In this document: positions 7,148 to 13,536 of the stretch, piece after piece
Layout: every line of letters begins with the position of its first letter
How positions within the stretch are numbered: the stretch's first letter is position 1
Assembly (NCBI GenBank): GCA_022616215.1
Contig: JAKEFE010000026.1
Coordinates: 1-16,297, forward strand
DNA: 16,297 nucleotides
From: Candidatus Parcubacteria bacterium
GTDB taxonomy: Bacteria; Patescibacteriota; Minisyncoccia; Phycocordibacterales; Phycocordibacteraceae
Direction of reading: 5' to 3'
Notes under the pieces: generated by a model
Told to the model about the DNA's origin: nothing
The model's database searches: none
What the model saw: the letters and a program-made list of their open reading frames with translations, nothing else
Position numbers and translations under genes: made by a program

Positions 7148-7835
7148 TTGAAAGGATTTGAGCGAGAAGAAGCGATACGGTTACGAAAGCAAGGCAAAAC
7201 ATATGCTGAAATACTTGCACAAATTCGGGTGGCGAAGTCCACCTTGTCGTTATGGCTTCGTTCCGTAAGGCTAGCCAGGAGGCAAAAACAACGTATTACA
7301 AAAAAAACGTATAGAAGCCGGCTTACGCGGTGCAGAAGTTCGAAGGAGAGATCGTGTTGCCGAGATAGTAATCGAGCGCCGTCGAGGGCTTACCGACGTT
7401 AAAAAGCTTTCAAAGCGCGAACTTCGGCTCATTGGTGTGGCGCTCTATTGGGCAGAAGGATCAAAACAAAACCAACGTTCCCCGAGTGCGGGTATCCAGT
7501 TTGGTAATTCCGATTATAGAATGCTTAAAGTTTTCCTCTCATGGCTGGACGATTTACGGATTTCAGAAGAAAGCATTTATTTTGAGCTATACGTGCACAC
7601 GAATAGGAGGTCTGACATTCCGACCTTCCGTAAATGGTGGGCGCGTAAACTGTCCATTCCTTTAGCTAAGCTGAACCGTATTTACCTCAAAAAGGGAAAT
7701 CCGGCAACAAATCGGACGAATGTGGGCGACTTGTATCACGGTCTGTTAAGGATTAAAGTGAACGCAAGCACGACCCTAAACCGCCGCGTAGACGGCTGGA
7801 TAGAAGGTATCGTTGCATCTTGCCGGGTCGTCTAA
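7148..7835 (+). pseudogene. Frameshifted HTH plus LAGLIDADG-like protein (A8 slippery tract)
   Basis: The first frame (7148 TTG start, open to 7402) encodes an HTH segment EEAIRLRKQGKTYAEILAQI...AKSTLSLWLR. The second frame (0 mod 3, through 7437 to the stop at 7833-7835) continues KRIEAGLRGAEVRRRDRVAEI...LRLIGVALYWAEGSK, IQFGNSDYRMLKVFLSWL and, at the end, LRIKVNASTTLNRRVDGWIEGI. Joined across the eight-A run at 7300-7307 by dropping one A they give a coherent 228-residue protein. I recall proteins of this architecture from CPR and other bacteria, with a degenerate LAGLIDADG-like fold behind an HTH (family assignment is inference). It could be a recent pseudogene, a sequencing error, or a gene decoded by slippage on A8. 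The last five codons lie inside the tRNA-Gln gene. The start is weak: TTG, no clear Shine-Dalgarno. Confidence 0.7.
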
Positions 7836-7894
7836 TGGTAGGACTACTGCCTTTGGCGCAGTGTATCTTGGTTCGAGTCCAAGCCCGGCAGCCA
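7821..7894 (+). tRNA. tRNA-Gln, anticodon UUG, CCA encoded
   Basis: Complete cloverleaf: acceptor TGCCGGG/CCCGGCA, D-arm GTC-TAATGGTAG-GAC, anticodon stem ACTGC/GCAGT with loop CTTTGGC (TTG at 7853-7855), 4-base variable loop, T-arm CTTGG-TTCGAGT-CCAAG, discriminator G (7891) and encoded CCA (7892-7894). U1-A72 and G73 are typical for tRNA-Gln. All stems pair perfectly. Its first 15 bases are also the 3' end of the preceding open reading frame. Confidence 0.97.
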
Positions 7895-7907
7895 ATTAGG
7901 ATTTTGT

Positions 7908-7913
7908 TAAACT
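7908..7913 (+). promoter_or_regulatory. Possible -10 box TAAACT of the YdeI-like gene
   Basis: TAAACT ends 6 bases before the ATG at 7920, the same spacing as the TATACT boxes of this window. An AGGA at 7897-7900 is too far from the ATG (19 bases) to be a convincing Shine-Dalgarno. The gene might also be transcribed through from the tRNA. Confidence 0.35.
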
Positions 7914-7919
7914 AACAGT

Positions 7920-8318
7920 ATGGAATCAGAGCATAGAATGCCAACAGATCTTCGCAATGTTCTTGCCGCTCCAAGAGTTGCGACGCTTTGGAGAGGTCTA
8001 ACTCCGATAGCACGCCGAGACTTTATTACGTGGATAGAGGGGGCAAAACAGCCGGAGACGCGTAAGCGTCGGGTAGAGAGCATTCCCTCCAGACTTGCCT
8101 CCGGCAAGCGTCGCCCTTGCTGTTATGCGGTCGTGCCAATGAATGTGTACAAGGCGCTTGCAGATTTGCCCAAAGCCAAGGCCACATGGAAAGGGCTCAC
8201 GCCGGATGAGCGCAGGGACTTTGTGAGTTTTATACATTCTGCAAAAGATGCCCCCATGCGTGCAAAGAGAATTGAAAAAACAGTGCTGATGCTTTTGTCC
8301 GGAAAACGACATCCCTAA
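7920..8318 (+). CDS. YdeI/OmdA-type protein with tandem duplicated domain
   Basis: 132-residue basic soluble protein made of two copies of one unit: residues about 8-64 and 74-130. Both contain the pattern W(R/K)GLTP..RRDF..(W/F)I..AK, then an Arg/Lys-rich R.KR(R/I)E stretch, ending in L.SGKR.P. This matches the C-terminal helical segment of YdeI/OmdA ('bacteriocin-protection, YdeI or OmpD-associated') proteins, where it normally appears once behind another domain. Here the unit stands alone, twice. The biochemical role of the family is not established. Starts at 7920 and 7938 are both possible; 7938 gives MPTDL, which begins the first unit. It lies between tRNA-Gln and pyk. Confidence 0.75.
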   Translation: MESEHRMPTDLRNVLAAPRVATLWRGLTPIARRDFITWIEGAKQPETRKRRVESIPSRLASGKRRPCCYAVVPMNVYKALADLPKAKATWKGLTPDERRDFVSFIHSAKDAPMRAKRIEKTVLMLLSGKRHP

Positions 8319-8350
8319 TCATCATCCATTCCCTTATACGTAAAGTCGTG

Positions 8351-8374
8351 TATGATGCCGAGGTCATAGGGAAG
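8351..8374 (+). promoter_or_regulatory. pyk promoter -10 (TATGAT) and Shine-Dalgarno (AGGGAAG)
   Basis: TATGAT (8351-8356) lies 19 bases before the pyk ATG, and AGGGAAG (8368-8374) ends one base before it. This gene therefore has a short leader with a ribosome binding site, unlike the leaderless genes nearby. Confidence 0.5.
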
Positions 8375-8375
8375 T

Positions 8376-9785
8376 ATGCATGTACCGAATAAGAAAACGA
8401 AGATAGTTGCAACTATCGGACCCGCAAGCGATGGGTCCGATGTGCTTAGTGCGCTCATTACAGCGGGGCTGAACGTCGCTCGTCTTAACATGAGCCATGG
8501 TTCTCATGAGGAGCACGGTTCTCGCATTCAGACGATACGGGATGCGGCAGCGGCTCTTGGCACTCCCATTTCTATTTTACTCGATCTTGCAGGTCCAAAA
8601 ATCAGGACGGGAACGTATGCGACCGAAAGAATCACCATCGCCGCAGGAGACGAACTTACGCTCACCACTGAAGAGATTGTGGGAGACGCATCACGCTTTT
8701 CAGTGAACTACGCAAAACTTCCGGAAGAGGTATCTCCCGGCACCATCATCATGCTTGATGATGGTGCGAAGAAGCTTGAGGTTGTTGAAGTTAAAGATCA
8801 TGAAATACGCTGCAGGGTGCTCGTTGGTGGAGAACTGAAATCACGTCGGGGAGTAAATGTGCCCGGCGCACATCTTTCAATTGAAACAATTACCGAGAAA
8901 GACAAAGCCGATCTTGCGTTTGGGCTTGCGGGAGGCATTGATATGGTTGCGCTTTCGTTTGTGCGTCGCGCAGAGGACGTACGCGAGCTTCGCGAACTCT
9001 GTCGAGGCAACGGACGCGTCGTGCCCATTATCGTAAAGATAGAGACGCAGGAAGCACTCGAAGGCTTTGATGCGATTCTTGTTGAGGCCGATGGTGTCAT
9101 GATTGCGCGCGGAGACCTCGCTGTTGAAATTCCAGCAGAGATGGTTCCTCTTCACCAAAAAGACATCATTAGGAAGTGCACTATGGCAGGAAAGCCCGTT
9201 ATCACCGCGACACAGATGCTTGAGTCTATGGTTCGCTCTCCTGTGCCAACGAGGGCAGAAGTATCAGATATTGCCAATGCGATTGTTGACGGCACAGACG
9301 CGATAATGCTCTCTGAAGAAAGCGCGCTCGGTGCTTATCCCGTCGAAGCCGTGACCATGATGGCCAAGATTGCGGAGGCGGTTGAGCATGATATTGAAAC
9401 GAAATCAGCGCGCACGTTGGTGAGTATTCAGGATTCCGTTACGCACTCTATCTGCACCACCGCAAAGGATGTGCAGGCGACACTCATCGTTGCTCTCACT
9501 GAATCAGGCACTACCGCGGAACTCATCGCACGATTCCGCCCACCCATTCCTGTGATTGCGCTTTCTCCGCACGAAGCAACCGTACGCAAACTGCATCTCG
9601 TGCGTGGCGTGTATCCCTACCAGACAGAAGGACAGAAAACGCTCGCAGAAGCACTCGCCGCCATCCCAGAATTTGTTACGAAACATAATGTGGCCAAGAA
9701 GGGCGATGTCATGGTCGTCTCCGCAGGTCTTTCCTCTTTTGGTGTTCCGGGTTCAACAAACATGCTTGCCGTACTTCAGGTGTAG
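8376..9785 (+). CDS. pyk: Pyruvate kinase
   Basis: Last glycolytic step: phosphoenolpyruvate plus ADP to pyruvate plus ATP, in the cytosol. The 469-residue product has TKIVATIGPAS (8-18), NVARLNMSHG (33-42), LLDLAGPKIRTG (68-79) and the B domain (about 80-170). It also has the catalytic IVKIETQEAL (219-228; Lys221, Glu223), VMIARGDLAVEIP (241-253) and ITATQMLESM (276-285). The C domain with the TESGTTAELIARFRPP segment is present and has the normal family length. MLSEESALG replaces the more usual MLSGETA after the active site, a conservative variant I associate with this lineage. Two in-tandem ATGs occur at the start; only 8376 is in frame. Monocistronic by its own promoter; the next gene has its own -10. 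Confidence 0.98.
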   Translation: MHVPNKKTKIVATIGPASDGSDVLSALITAGLNVARLNMSHGSHEEHGSRIQTIRDAAAALGTPISILLDLAGPKIRTGTYATERITIAAGDELTLTTEEIVGDASRFSVNYAKLPEEVSPGTIIMLDDGAKKLEVVEVKDHEIRCRVLVGGELKSRRGVNVPGAHLSIETITEKDKADLAFGLAGGIDMVALSFVRRAEDVRELRELCRGNGRVVPIIVKIETQEALEGFDAILVEADGVMIARGDLAVEIPAEMVPLHQKDIIRKCTMAGKPVITATQMLESMVRSPVPTRAEVSDIANAIVDGTDAIMLSEESALGAYPVEAVTMMAKIAEAVEHDIETKSARTLVSIQDSVTHSICTTAKDVQATLIVALTESGTTAELIARFRPPIPVIALSPHEATVRKLHLVRGVYPYQTEGQKTLAEALAAIPEFVTKHNVAKKGDVMVVSAGLSSFGVPGSTNMLAVLQV

Positions 9786-9814
9786 TTGGCAAAGCAGACA
9801 TAAGGCCGAAAGTG

Positions 9815-9820
9815 TATACT
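9815..9820 (+). promoter_or_regulatory. -10 box TATACT, leaderless arrangement
   Basis: TATACT ends 6 bases before the ATG at 9827, with no Shine-Dalgarno between. A TTGGCA at 9786-9791 is 23 bases away, too far for a normal -35. Confidence 0.6.
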
Positions 9821-9826
9821 GATGCC

Positions 9827-10153
9827 ATGACACGAAATCCTATCCTCAACGCGCTTGCCGCCGCTCTCTATATATTGGTTGTGGCGTTTCTTTTCTCGTT
9901 CATTGAACTTCTTCCGGAACCTGCAAATCCGCTTGGTCCCGTCGCCGGCTTCCTTTCCCTTTTTGTTCTCTCCGCCGCAGTTACCGGCTACGCCATCATC
10001 GGCATGCCGCTTCGTCTCTTTCTTGAAGGAGAGAAGAAAGAAGCGGTCACGCTTTTCGTGCAAACCTTACTAGCGTTTGCCGGAGCAAGTGTTGTTCTAT
10101 TTCTTGCGACGATGTTTATCCCTCACTTTATATTCGGCACTATCAAACCATGA
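9827..10153 (+). CDS. Small three-helix membrane protein, function unknown
   Basis: 108 residues starting MTRNPILNALAAALYILVV. Three hydrophobic segments are visible (about 8-30, 38-62, 78-100), with a short charged EGEKKE loop before the last one. I do not recognise the family. The ATG at 9827 is preferred over an upstream in-frame ATG at 9812 because the upstream one overlaps the TATACT box and no Shine-Dalgarno is seen. Its stop overlaps the next ATG (ATGA at 10150-10153), so it is likely co-translated with the SRPBCC gene; a functional link is only suggested by this. Confidence 0.75.
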   Translation: MTRNPILNALAAALYILVVAFLFSFIELLPEPANPLGPVAGFLSLFVLSAAVTGYAIIGMPLRLFLEGEKKEAVTLFVQTLLAFAGASVVLFLATMFIPHFIFGTIKP

Positions 10154-10569
10154 ACACCGAAACAATTACTGTAGAAACCCGCATCCGCGCTCCAATTGAA
10201 AAAATCTGGCGCGATTACACCAGTCCTGAAGCCATCAAGGTGTGGAATGCCGCGTCAAACGACTGGCACACGACGAGAGCGGAAAACGACCTACGGGTCG
10301 GGGGCAGGTTTCTCTCCCGCATGGAAGCCAAAGACGGAAGTGCAGGATTTGATTTTACCGGAACGTACGATGTAGTCGTCCCGAACGAACGTATCGGCTA
10401 CACGATGGAGGATGGGAGAAAAGCCGAAATAACGTTTACGCCCGACGGAGACGGCGTTCATGTTATTGTCACCTTTGACCCTGAAACAGAAAACACGCAC
10501 GAAGTACAGAGGGCTGGCTGGCAAGCCATTCTTGATACCTTCAAGAAATACTCCGAAAAATCAAGATAA
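10150..10569 (+). CDS. SRPBCC/AHSA1-family protein
   Basis: 139 residues with the START/Bet v1-like pattern of the 'activator of Hsp90 ATPase homologue 1-like' family. It has TVETRIRAPIEKIWRDYTSPEAIKVWN at the start, GGRFLSRMEAKDGSAGFDFTGTY in the middle, RIGYTMEDGRKAEITFTPDGDGVHVIVTF strands, and a long C-terminal helix with GWQAILDTFKKY. The fold makes a hydrophobic ligand cavity; ligands are unknown for most members. It overlaps the 3-TM gene upstream by 4 bases. The following YCII-like and PhnB-like genes form a set of families that I know from other bacteria to occur side by side. Confidence 0.88.
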   Translation: MNTETITVETRIRAPIEKIWRDYTSPEAIKVWNAASNDWHTTRAENDLRVGGRFLSRMEAKDGSAGFDFTGTYDVVVPNERIGYTMEDGRKAEITFTPDGDGVHVIVTFDPETENTHEVQRAGWQAILDTFKKYSEKSR

Positions 10570-10582
10570 GAAAGTGCCATTT

Positions 10583-10590
10583 GCTATACT
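10583..10590 (+). promoter_or_regulatory. Extended -10 TGCTATACT upstream of YCII-like gene
   Basis: TGC directly precedes TATACT (10585-10590), an extended -10. The ATG at 10622 lies 31 bases downstream, giving an expected leader of about 25 bases without clear Shine-Dalgarno. A second weak TACATT (10611-10616) sits 5 bases before the ATG. Confidence 0.45.
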
Positions 10591-10621
10591 GGACGCATTA
10601 TCGGGTTACATACATTTGTTT

Positions 10622-10960
10622 ATGAAATTCCTAGTCACCTACCAAATGCCACACGCCGGTCTTGATGAGTGGATGAAGAAGCCCGAAGCAGACCGCAAAA
10701 CCGAGGAGCAGAAGATGATGGAAGAATGGAATGCGTGGATGGCAGCTCACAAAGATGCAGTAGTTGAGACTGCAGGAGTAGGAAAGCCAAAGCGCGTTAC
10801 GAAGGGAAACATCGAGGACGCGAGGAACGACCTCATGATGTATTCCTTTGTAGAAGCAGAGTCACTTGAAAAGGCTGCAGAGATGTTTAAAGATCACCCA
10901 CACTTTGGTATTCCAGGGGGTGTCATTGAAGTGATGGGAGTGAATAAGAATATTGGATAG
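10622..10960 (+). CDS. YCII-related domain protein
   Basis: 112 residues, [18 protein letters not shown] at the start. A small alpha/beta ferredoxin-like unit with the pattern [47 protein letters not shown] and IEVMGVNK at the end is typical of YCII/DGPF-type proteins. That family is found as single-domain proteins next to AHSA1, PhnB and sigma-factor genes in other bacteria. The frame is open upstream inside the SRPBCC gene, but homology begins at 10622. Enzymatic role not established. It is followed at 4 bases by the VOC gene. Confidence 0.75.
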   Translation: MKFLVTYQMPHAGLDEWMKKPEADRKTEEQKMMEEWNAWMAAHKDAVVETAGVGKPKRVTKGNIEDARNDLMMYSFVEAESLEKAAEMFKDHPHFGIPGGVIEVMGVNKNIG

Positions 10961-10964
10961 GCGT

Positions 10965-11426
10965 ATGCAAAAAATAGTCCCGCATCTTTGGTTTGATAAG
11001 GAGGCGAAAGAAGCCGCGGAGTTTTACGTCTCTGTTTTTCCGCATTCAAAAATCACTCATTTCTCGCAACTCCATAACACCCCGTCGGGAGATGTGGATA
11101 TGGTTTCTTTTGAGCTTTCAGGCAACCCATTCATGGCGATTAGCGCCGGCCCTCTTTTCAAATTCAACGAAGCCATTTCATTTGTAGTGAACTGCAAAGA
11201 TCAGGCAGAGATTGATTATTACTGGGAGAAATTATCTGCAGTATCGGAATCCGAGCAATGCGGATGGCTCAAGGATAAGTACGGTGTTTCGTGGCAAATA
11301 GTTCCAGAAGACATGAATACCATGATGGCCAACGGCACGCCTGAACAAATGGCACGCCTGACCGCAGCATTTTTGCCGATGAAAAAATTTGATGTTGCCG
11401 CGCTCAAAAAAGCATACGAAGGGTAA
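10965..11426 (+). CDS. PhnB-like VOC (glyoxalase-fold) protein
   Basis: 153 residues beginning [30 protein letters not shown], the signature of the PhnB / '3-demethylubiquinone-9 3-methyltransferase-like' branch of the VOC superfamily. The second half has [38 protein letters not shown] and the typical [28 protein letters not shown] tail. Members are usually dimeric, and function is mostly unknown. The ATG at 10965 follows GGATAGG, which doubles as stop region of the YCII gene and Shine-Dalgarno. The stop TAA shares its last A with the next ATG (TAATG), so the two are coupled. Confidence 0.9.
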   Translation: MQKIVPHLWFDKEAKEAAEFYVSVFPHSKITHFSQLHNTPSGDVDMVSFELSGNPFMAISAGPLFKFNEAISFVVNCKDQAEIDYYWEKLSAVSESEQCGWLKDKYGVSWQIVPEDMNTMMANGTPEQMARLTAAFLPMKKFDVAALKKAYEG

Positions 11427-11884
11427 TGGAACCAAAGCCGAATATCGTCCAAGACGTATTTCACTCGTACCTCGCCATGATAGAAAACAGCGTGGGCACA
11501 AACGCCTATCGCAACGGCTACTTTCAGGTGAATGGGGAACTCACTGATATCCTGCGGGACGGTGAACTCTCCTGTGCGTATTTTGTGTCCACCGTCCTTC
11601 ATGCGTTTTATCTCATCAAAGAGCGACACACTATGACGGTTGGCACACTTCGCGATATGCACGCGTCTGGATGGTATGAAATATCGGAGCCAAAGAGAGG
11701 TGCGGTGGTGCATTGGGGTCCAAAAAAAGATGACCTCGAAAAACACCCGCACATCGGATTTTGTCTTGACCCTGATACTGCCGTTAGCACGAATTCAGGA
11801 ACCCGCATGGTTGCTACACACCTGCTTCAGTTTGGCGAGCGTGACATCCTTGCTTATTTTTGGCACGAGAAACTTGGAACATAG
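11426..11884 (+). CDS. NlpC/P60- or CHAP-like cysteine peptidase fold protein
   Basis: 152 residues. GELSCAYFVSTVLHAFYLI puts a candidate nucleophile at Cys50 at the head of a helix. SEPKRGAVVHWG (88-98) and KHPHIGFCLDPDTAVSTNSG give a candidate His109, and VATHLL a further His132. The order Cys-helix, 'G.vv.W' strand, 'H.Gf' strand is that of NlpC/P60 and CHAP amidases/peptidases. There is no signal peptide or anchor, so an extracytoplasmic wall role is not obvious; it may act in the cytosol or be exported otherwise. It starts on the last base of the VOC stop (TAATG). Family call by pattern, not certain. Confidence 0.6.
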   Translation: MEPKPNIVQDVFHSYLAMIENSVGTNAYRNGYFQVNGELTDILRDGELSCAYFVSTVLHAFYLIKERHTMTVGTLRDMHASGWYEISEPKRGAVVHWGPKKDDLEKHPHIGFCLDPDTAVSTNSGTRMVATHLLQFGERDILAYFWHEKLGT

Positions 11885-11922
11885 TGGATGTGCATAACGT
11901 GTAGGAGCCGCTCTCCATAGAC

Positions 11923-11928
11923 TATGAT
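11923..11928 (+). promoter_or_regulatory. -10 box TATGAT of the META gene
   Basis: TATGAT ends 13 bases before the ATG at 11942, which implies a leader of only a few bases and no room for a normal Shine-Dalgarno. Confidence 0.45.
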
Positions 11929-11941
11929 GTAGATAGACATT

Positions 11942-12724
11942 ATGAGTCGAACAAAAATTATGCAAATACTAAAAAACAAGACGGCAGTCATCGGAGCTAT
12001 TTTTGTATTGGTGCTTGTGGTCATTGCGGCAGTGTTCGTAATGAAAAAAGTCCATGCTCCGGAAGTGGTGGGAGTCTACACGGCGAGCGTCGTCTCTGCC
12101 GGTCCAGCTCGTAATCTGACACTTACACTTTCGGCAGACCAGTTGGCCACGCTCGTTACCGACTATTCAAACAACAATGTCGTGACGGAGCAGGGCACAT
12201 GGAGTGCTGAGGGTAAAACACAGGTGCGTCTCTCACTTACCGCAAACAACATACGCGGATATTCCTCACCAGTCGTCATTGTCTTTGAGCGTTCACGAAA
12301 TTCCCTTGAGGCCATAGAATACGATGAAAGTCTGTACGGAAGCGAGGGACTCACCCTTGTAAGAGCGGGAGAGGCGGTAGACGAACGGCTCACCAAAAGC
12401 TCATGGCAGTGGAAGGAAACCGTGTACTCAAACGACGAGACCGTGCGGCCGAAGAACCCCGCTCAATTTCAGTTGACCCTTGGAGAGGACGGGAGATTTT
12501 CCGCCATGACCGACTGTAACAACCTCTTGGGTACGTATGATGCGGATGGCAGTGAGGTTGAGTTTGAGGATATTGCCTCTACGAAAAAATACTGCGAGGG
12601 GTCGCAGGAAGCGGCTTTTACCACCATGCTCTCACAGGCACAGGGGTATCTCTTCAACTCTGCCGGGCATCTTGTCTTGGTGATGCGACTTGATTCTGGG
12701 TCCATTATCTTCACCCCTCGCTAG
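11942..12724 (+). CDS. Membrane-anchored META (HslJ-like) domain protein
   Basis: 260 residues. An N-terminal anchor (about 14-34, TAVIGAIFVLVLVVIAAVFVM) is followed by a beta-rich region (about 42-145: VVGVYTASVVSAGPARNLTLTLS..., GTWSAEGKTQVRLSL) that resembles small NlpE/copper-resistance-type barrels. A C-terminal META domain (about 153-260) has SSWQWKETVYS, FSAMTDCNNLLGTYDADG (Cys192), IASTKKYCEGSQEAAF (Cys218) and LVMRLDSGSIIFTP. META domains occur in HslJ-like envelope proteins linked to antibiotic or heat stress. The two Cys residues may form a disulfide, consistent with an outside location. Start 11942 is preferred; an in-frame ATG lies at 11960. Confidence 0.85.
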   Translation: MSRTKIMQILKNKTAVIGAIFVLVLVVIAAVFVMKKVHAPEVVGVYTASVVSAGPARNLTLTLSADQLATLVTDYSNNNVVTEQGTWSAEGKTQVRLSLTANNIRGYSSPVVIVFERSRNSLEAIEYDESLYGSEGLTLVRAGEAVDERLTKSSWQWKETVYSNDETVRPKNPAQFQLTLGEDGRFSAMTDCNNLLGTYDADGSEVEFEDIASTKKYCEGSQEAAFTTMLSQAQGYLFNSAGHLVLVMRLDSGSIIFTPR

Positions 12725-12742
12725 AAGGAAGCCCTCGGCAGG

Positions 12743-12767
12743 TATAGTGGCATCATCCATTAAAAGG
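12743..12767 (+). promoter_or_regulatory. -10 box TATAGT and AAAGG upstream of DUF1428 gene
   Basis: TATAGT (12743-12748) lies 33 bases before the ATG at 12782. AAAAGG (12762-12767) is a possible but distant Shine-Dalgarno (14 bases). Confidence 0.4.
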
Positions 12768-12781
12768 TTAACAACACGCGT

Positions 12782-13168
12782 ATGAAAAAAGGCGGATATG
12801 TGGATGGGTTTGTGCTCGCCGTTCCAAAGAAGAATAGAGCTATGTACAAAAAGATGTCAGCGACAATGGCTAAAGTAAGCAAGAAATACGGTGCACTTGA
12901 TTACAAAGAATGTGTTGCAGACGATATGCATCCAAAAGGGATGGGCAAAATGAAAATTATGCAGTTTCCGAAGATGGCCAAGGCAAAGGCAGGAGAGGAA
13001 GTATGGTTTTCGTACATTGTCTACAAGTCTCGTAAGCATCGCGATCAAGTCAACAAAAAGATAATGAACGATCCAGTCATGAAAGACCCGAAGTGGAAGG
13101 ATATGCCCATGCCTTTTGATATGAAGCGCATGGCCTACGGCGGGTTCAAAGTTGTTATCAGCATTTAG
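12782..13168 (+). CDS. DUF1428 family protein, methionine-rich
   Basis: 128 residues with the DUF1428 pattern: GGYVDGFVLAVPKKNRAMYKKM, YGALDYKECVADDM, a FSYIVYKSRKHRDQVNKKIM stretch and MPFDMKRMAYGGFKVVI at the end. The family has a small ferredoxin-like dimeric fold and no assigned activity. Compared with usual members (about 117 residues) it carries a somewhat longer middle (HPKGMGKMKIMQFPKMAKAKAG). It contains about 15 methionines, many of them where relatives have other residues. It ends tail-to-tail with the DUF1653 gene; the two stop codons overlap by 2 bases. Confidence 0.9.
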   Translation: MKKGGYVDGFVLAVPKKNRAMYKKMSATMAKVSKKYGALDYKECVADDMHPKGMGKMKIMQFPKMAKAKAGEEVWFSYIVYKSRKHRDQVNKKIMNDPVMKDPKWKDMPMPFDMKRMAYGGFKVVISI

Positions 13169-13464
13169 TTCTCATGAGCAAGGGGCGGTACCAACGGTAC
13201 TTTCTTGAATCTTGGCACCAAGTGTCCTTCGTGGTTCACTTCCTCTAGAAATTCTTTAAGCGGACGTACGAACGGAAAGTGCTTTCCGGCATCTTGTGTA
13301 TACACGACCCCTATCGTTTGATCGGCCTCCAGTATCACGAGCATGGTGACCCGATACGGACATTCGGGATGTTTGTAGTGCGCGTATCGTTCACCCACAA
13401 CGACCTTTGTCCCGGCCTCAACAAGAATTGTGGCAAGTTCTTCGTCGCTTTTCTTGTTGTTCAT
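13165..13464 (-). CDS. DUF1653 domain protein
   Basis: 99 residues on the minus strand, start ATG 13464-13462. The pattern VVVGERYAHYKHPECPYRVTMLVILEADQ, VVYTQDAG....FVRPLKEFLEEVNHEG and VPRFKKV matches DUF1653 (Y.HYKg..Y.V..., VVY..., WVRP...F.E.V, RF). That is a small beta-barrel family of unknown role often encoded next to unrelated enzymes. The frame extends upstream to 13605, but the extension would overlap the divergent cupredoxin gene, and homology starts after 13464. An extended -10-like TGCTAGGCT (TAGGCT at 13478-13473) ends 8 bases before the ATG, compatible with leaderless transcription. Confidence 0.82.
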   Translation of the reverse strand: MNNKKSDEELATILVEAGTKVVVGERYAHYKHPECPYRVTMLVILEADQTIGVVYTQDAGKHFPFVRPLKEFLEEVNHEGHLVPRFKKVPLVPPLAHEN

Positions 13465-13495
13465 ATAGCCACAGCCTAGCACGGTCTTTGTGAGG

Positions 13496-13517
13496 TATAC
13501 TTTTACGGAAGTAGTAT
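13496..13517 (+). promoter_or_regulatory. -10 boxes TATACT and TAGTAT upstream of cupredoxin gene
   Basis: TATACT (13496-13501) and TAGTAT (13512-13517) lie 35 and 19 bases before the ATG at 13537. No Shine-Dalgarno is seen before the ATG (ACGTCTTTTCT). The GTATAC core is palindromic and sits between two divergent genes. Confidence 0.4.
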
Positions 13518-13536
13518 CACGACTCACGTCTTTTCT

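Noticed and set aside
7034..7894. Integrative element using tRNA-Gln as attachment site
   Set aside because: No integrase, no second copy of the tRNA 3' end was seen, and the overlap is with the 5' end of the tRNA, unlike usual tRNA integration.
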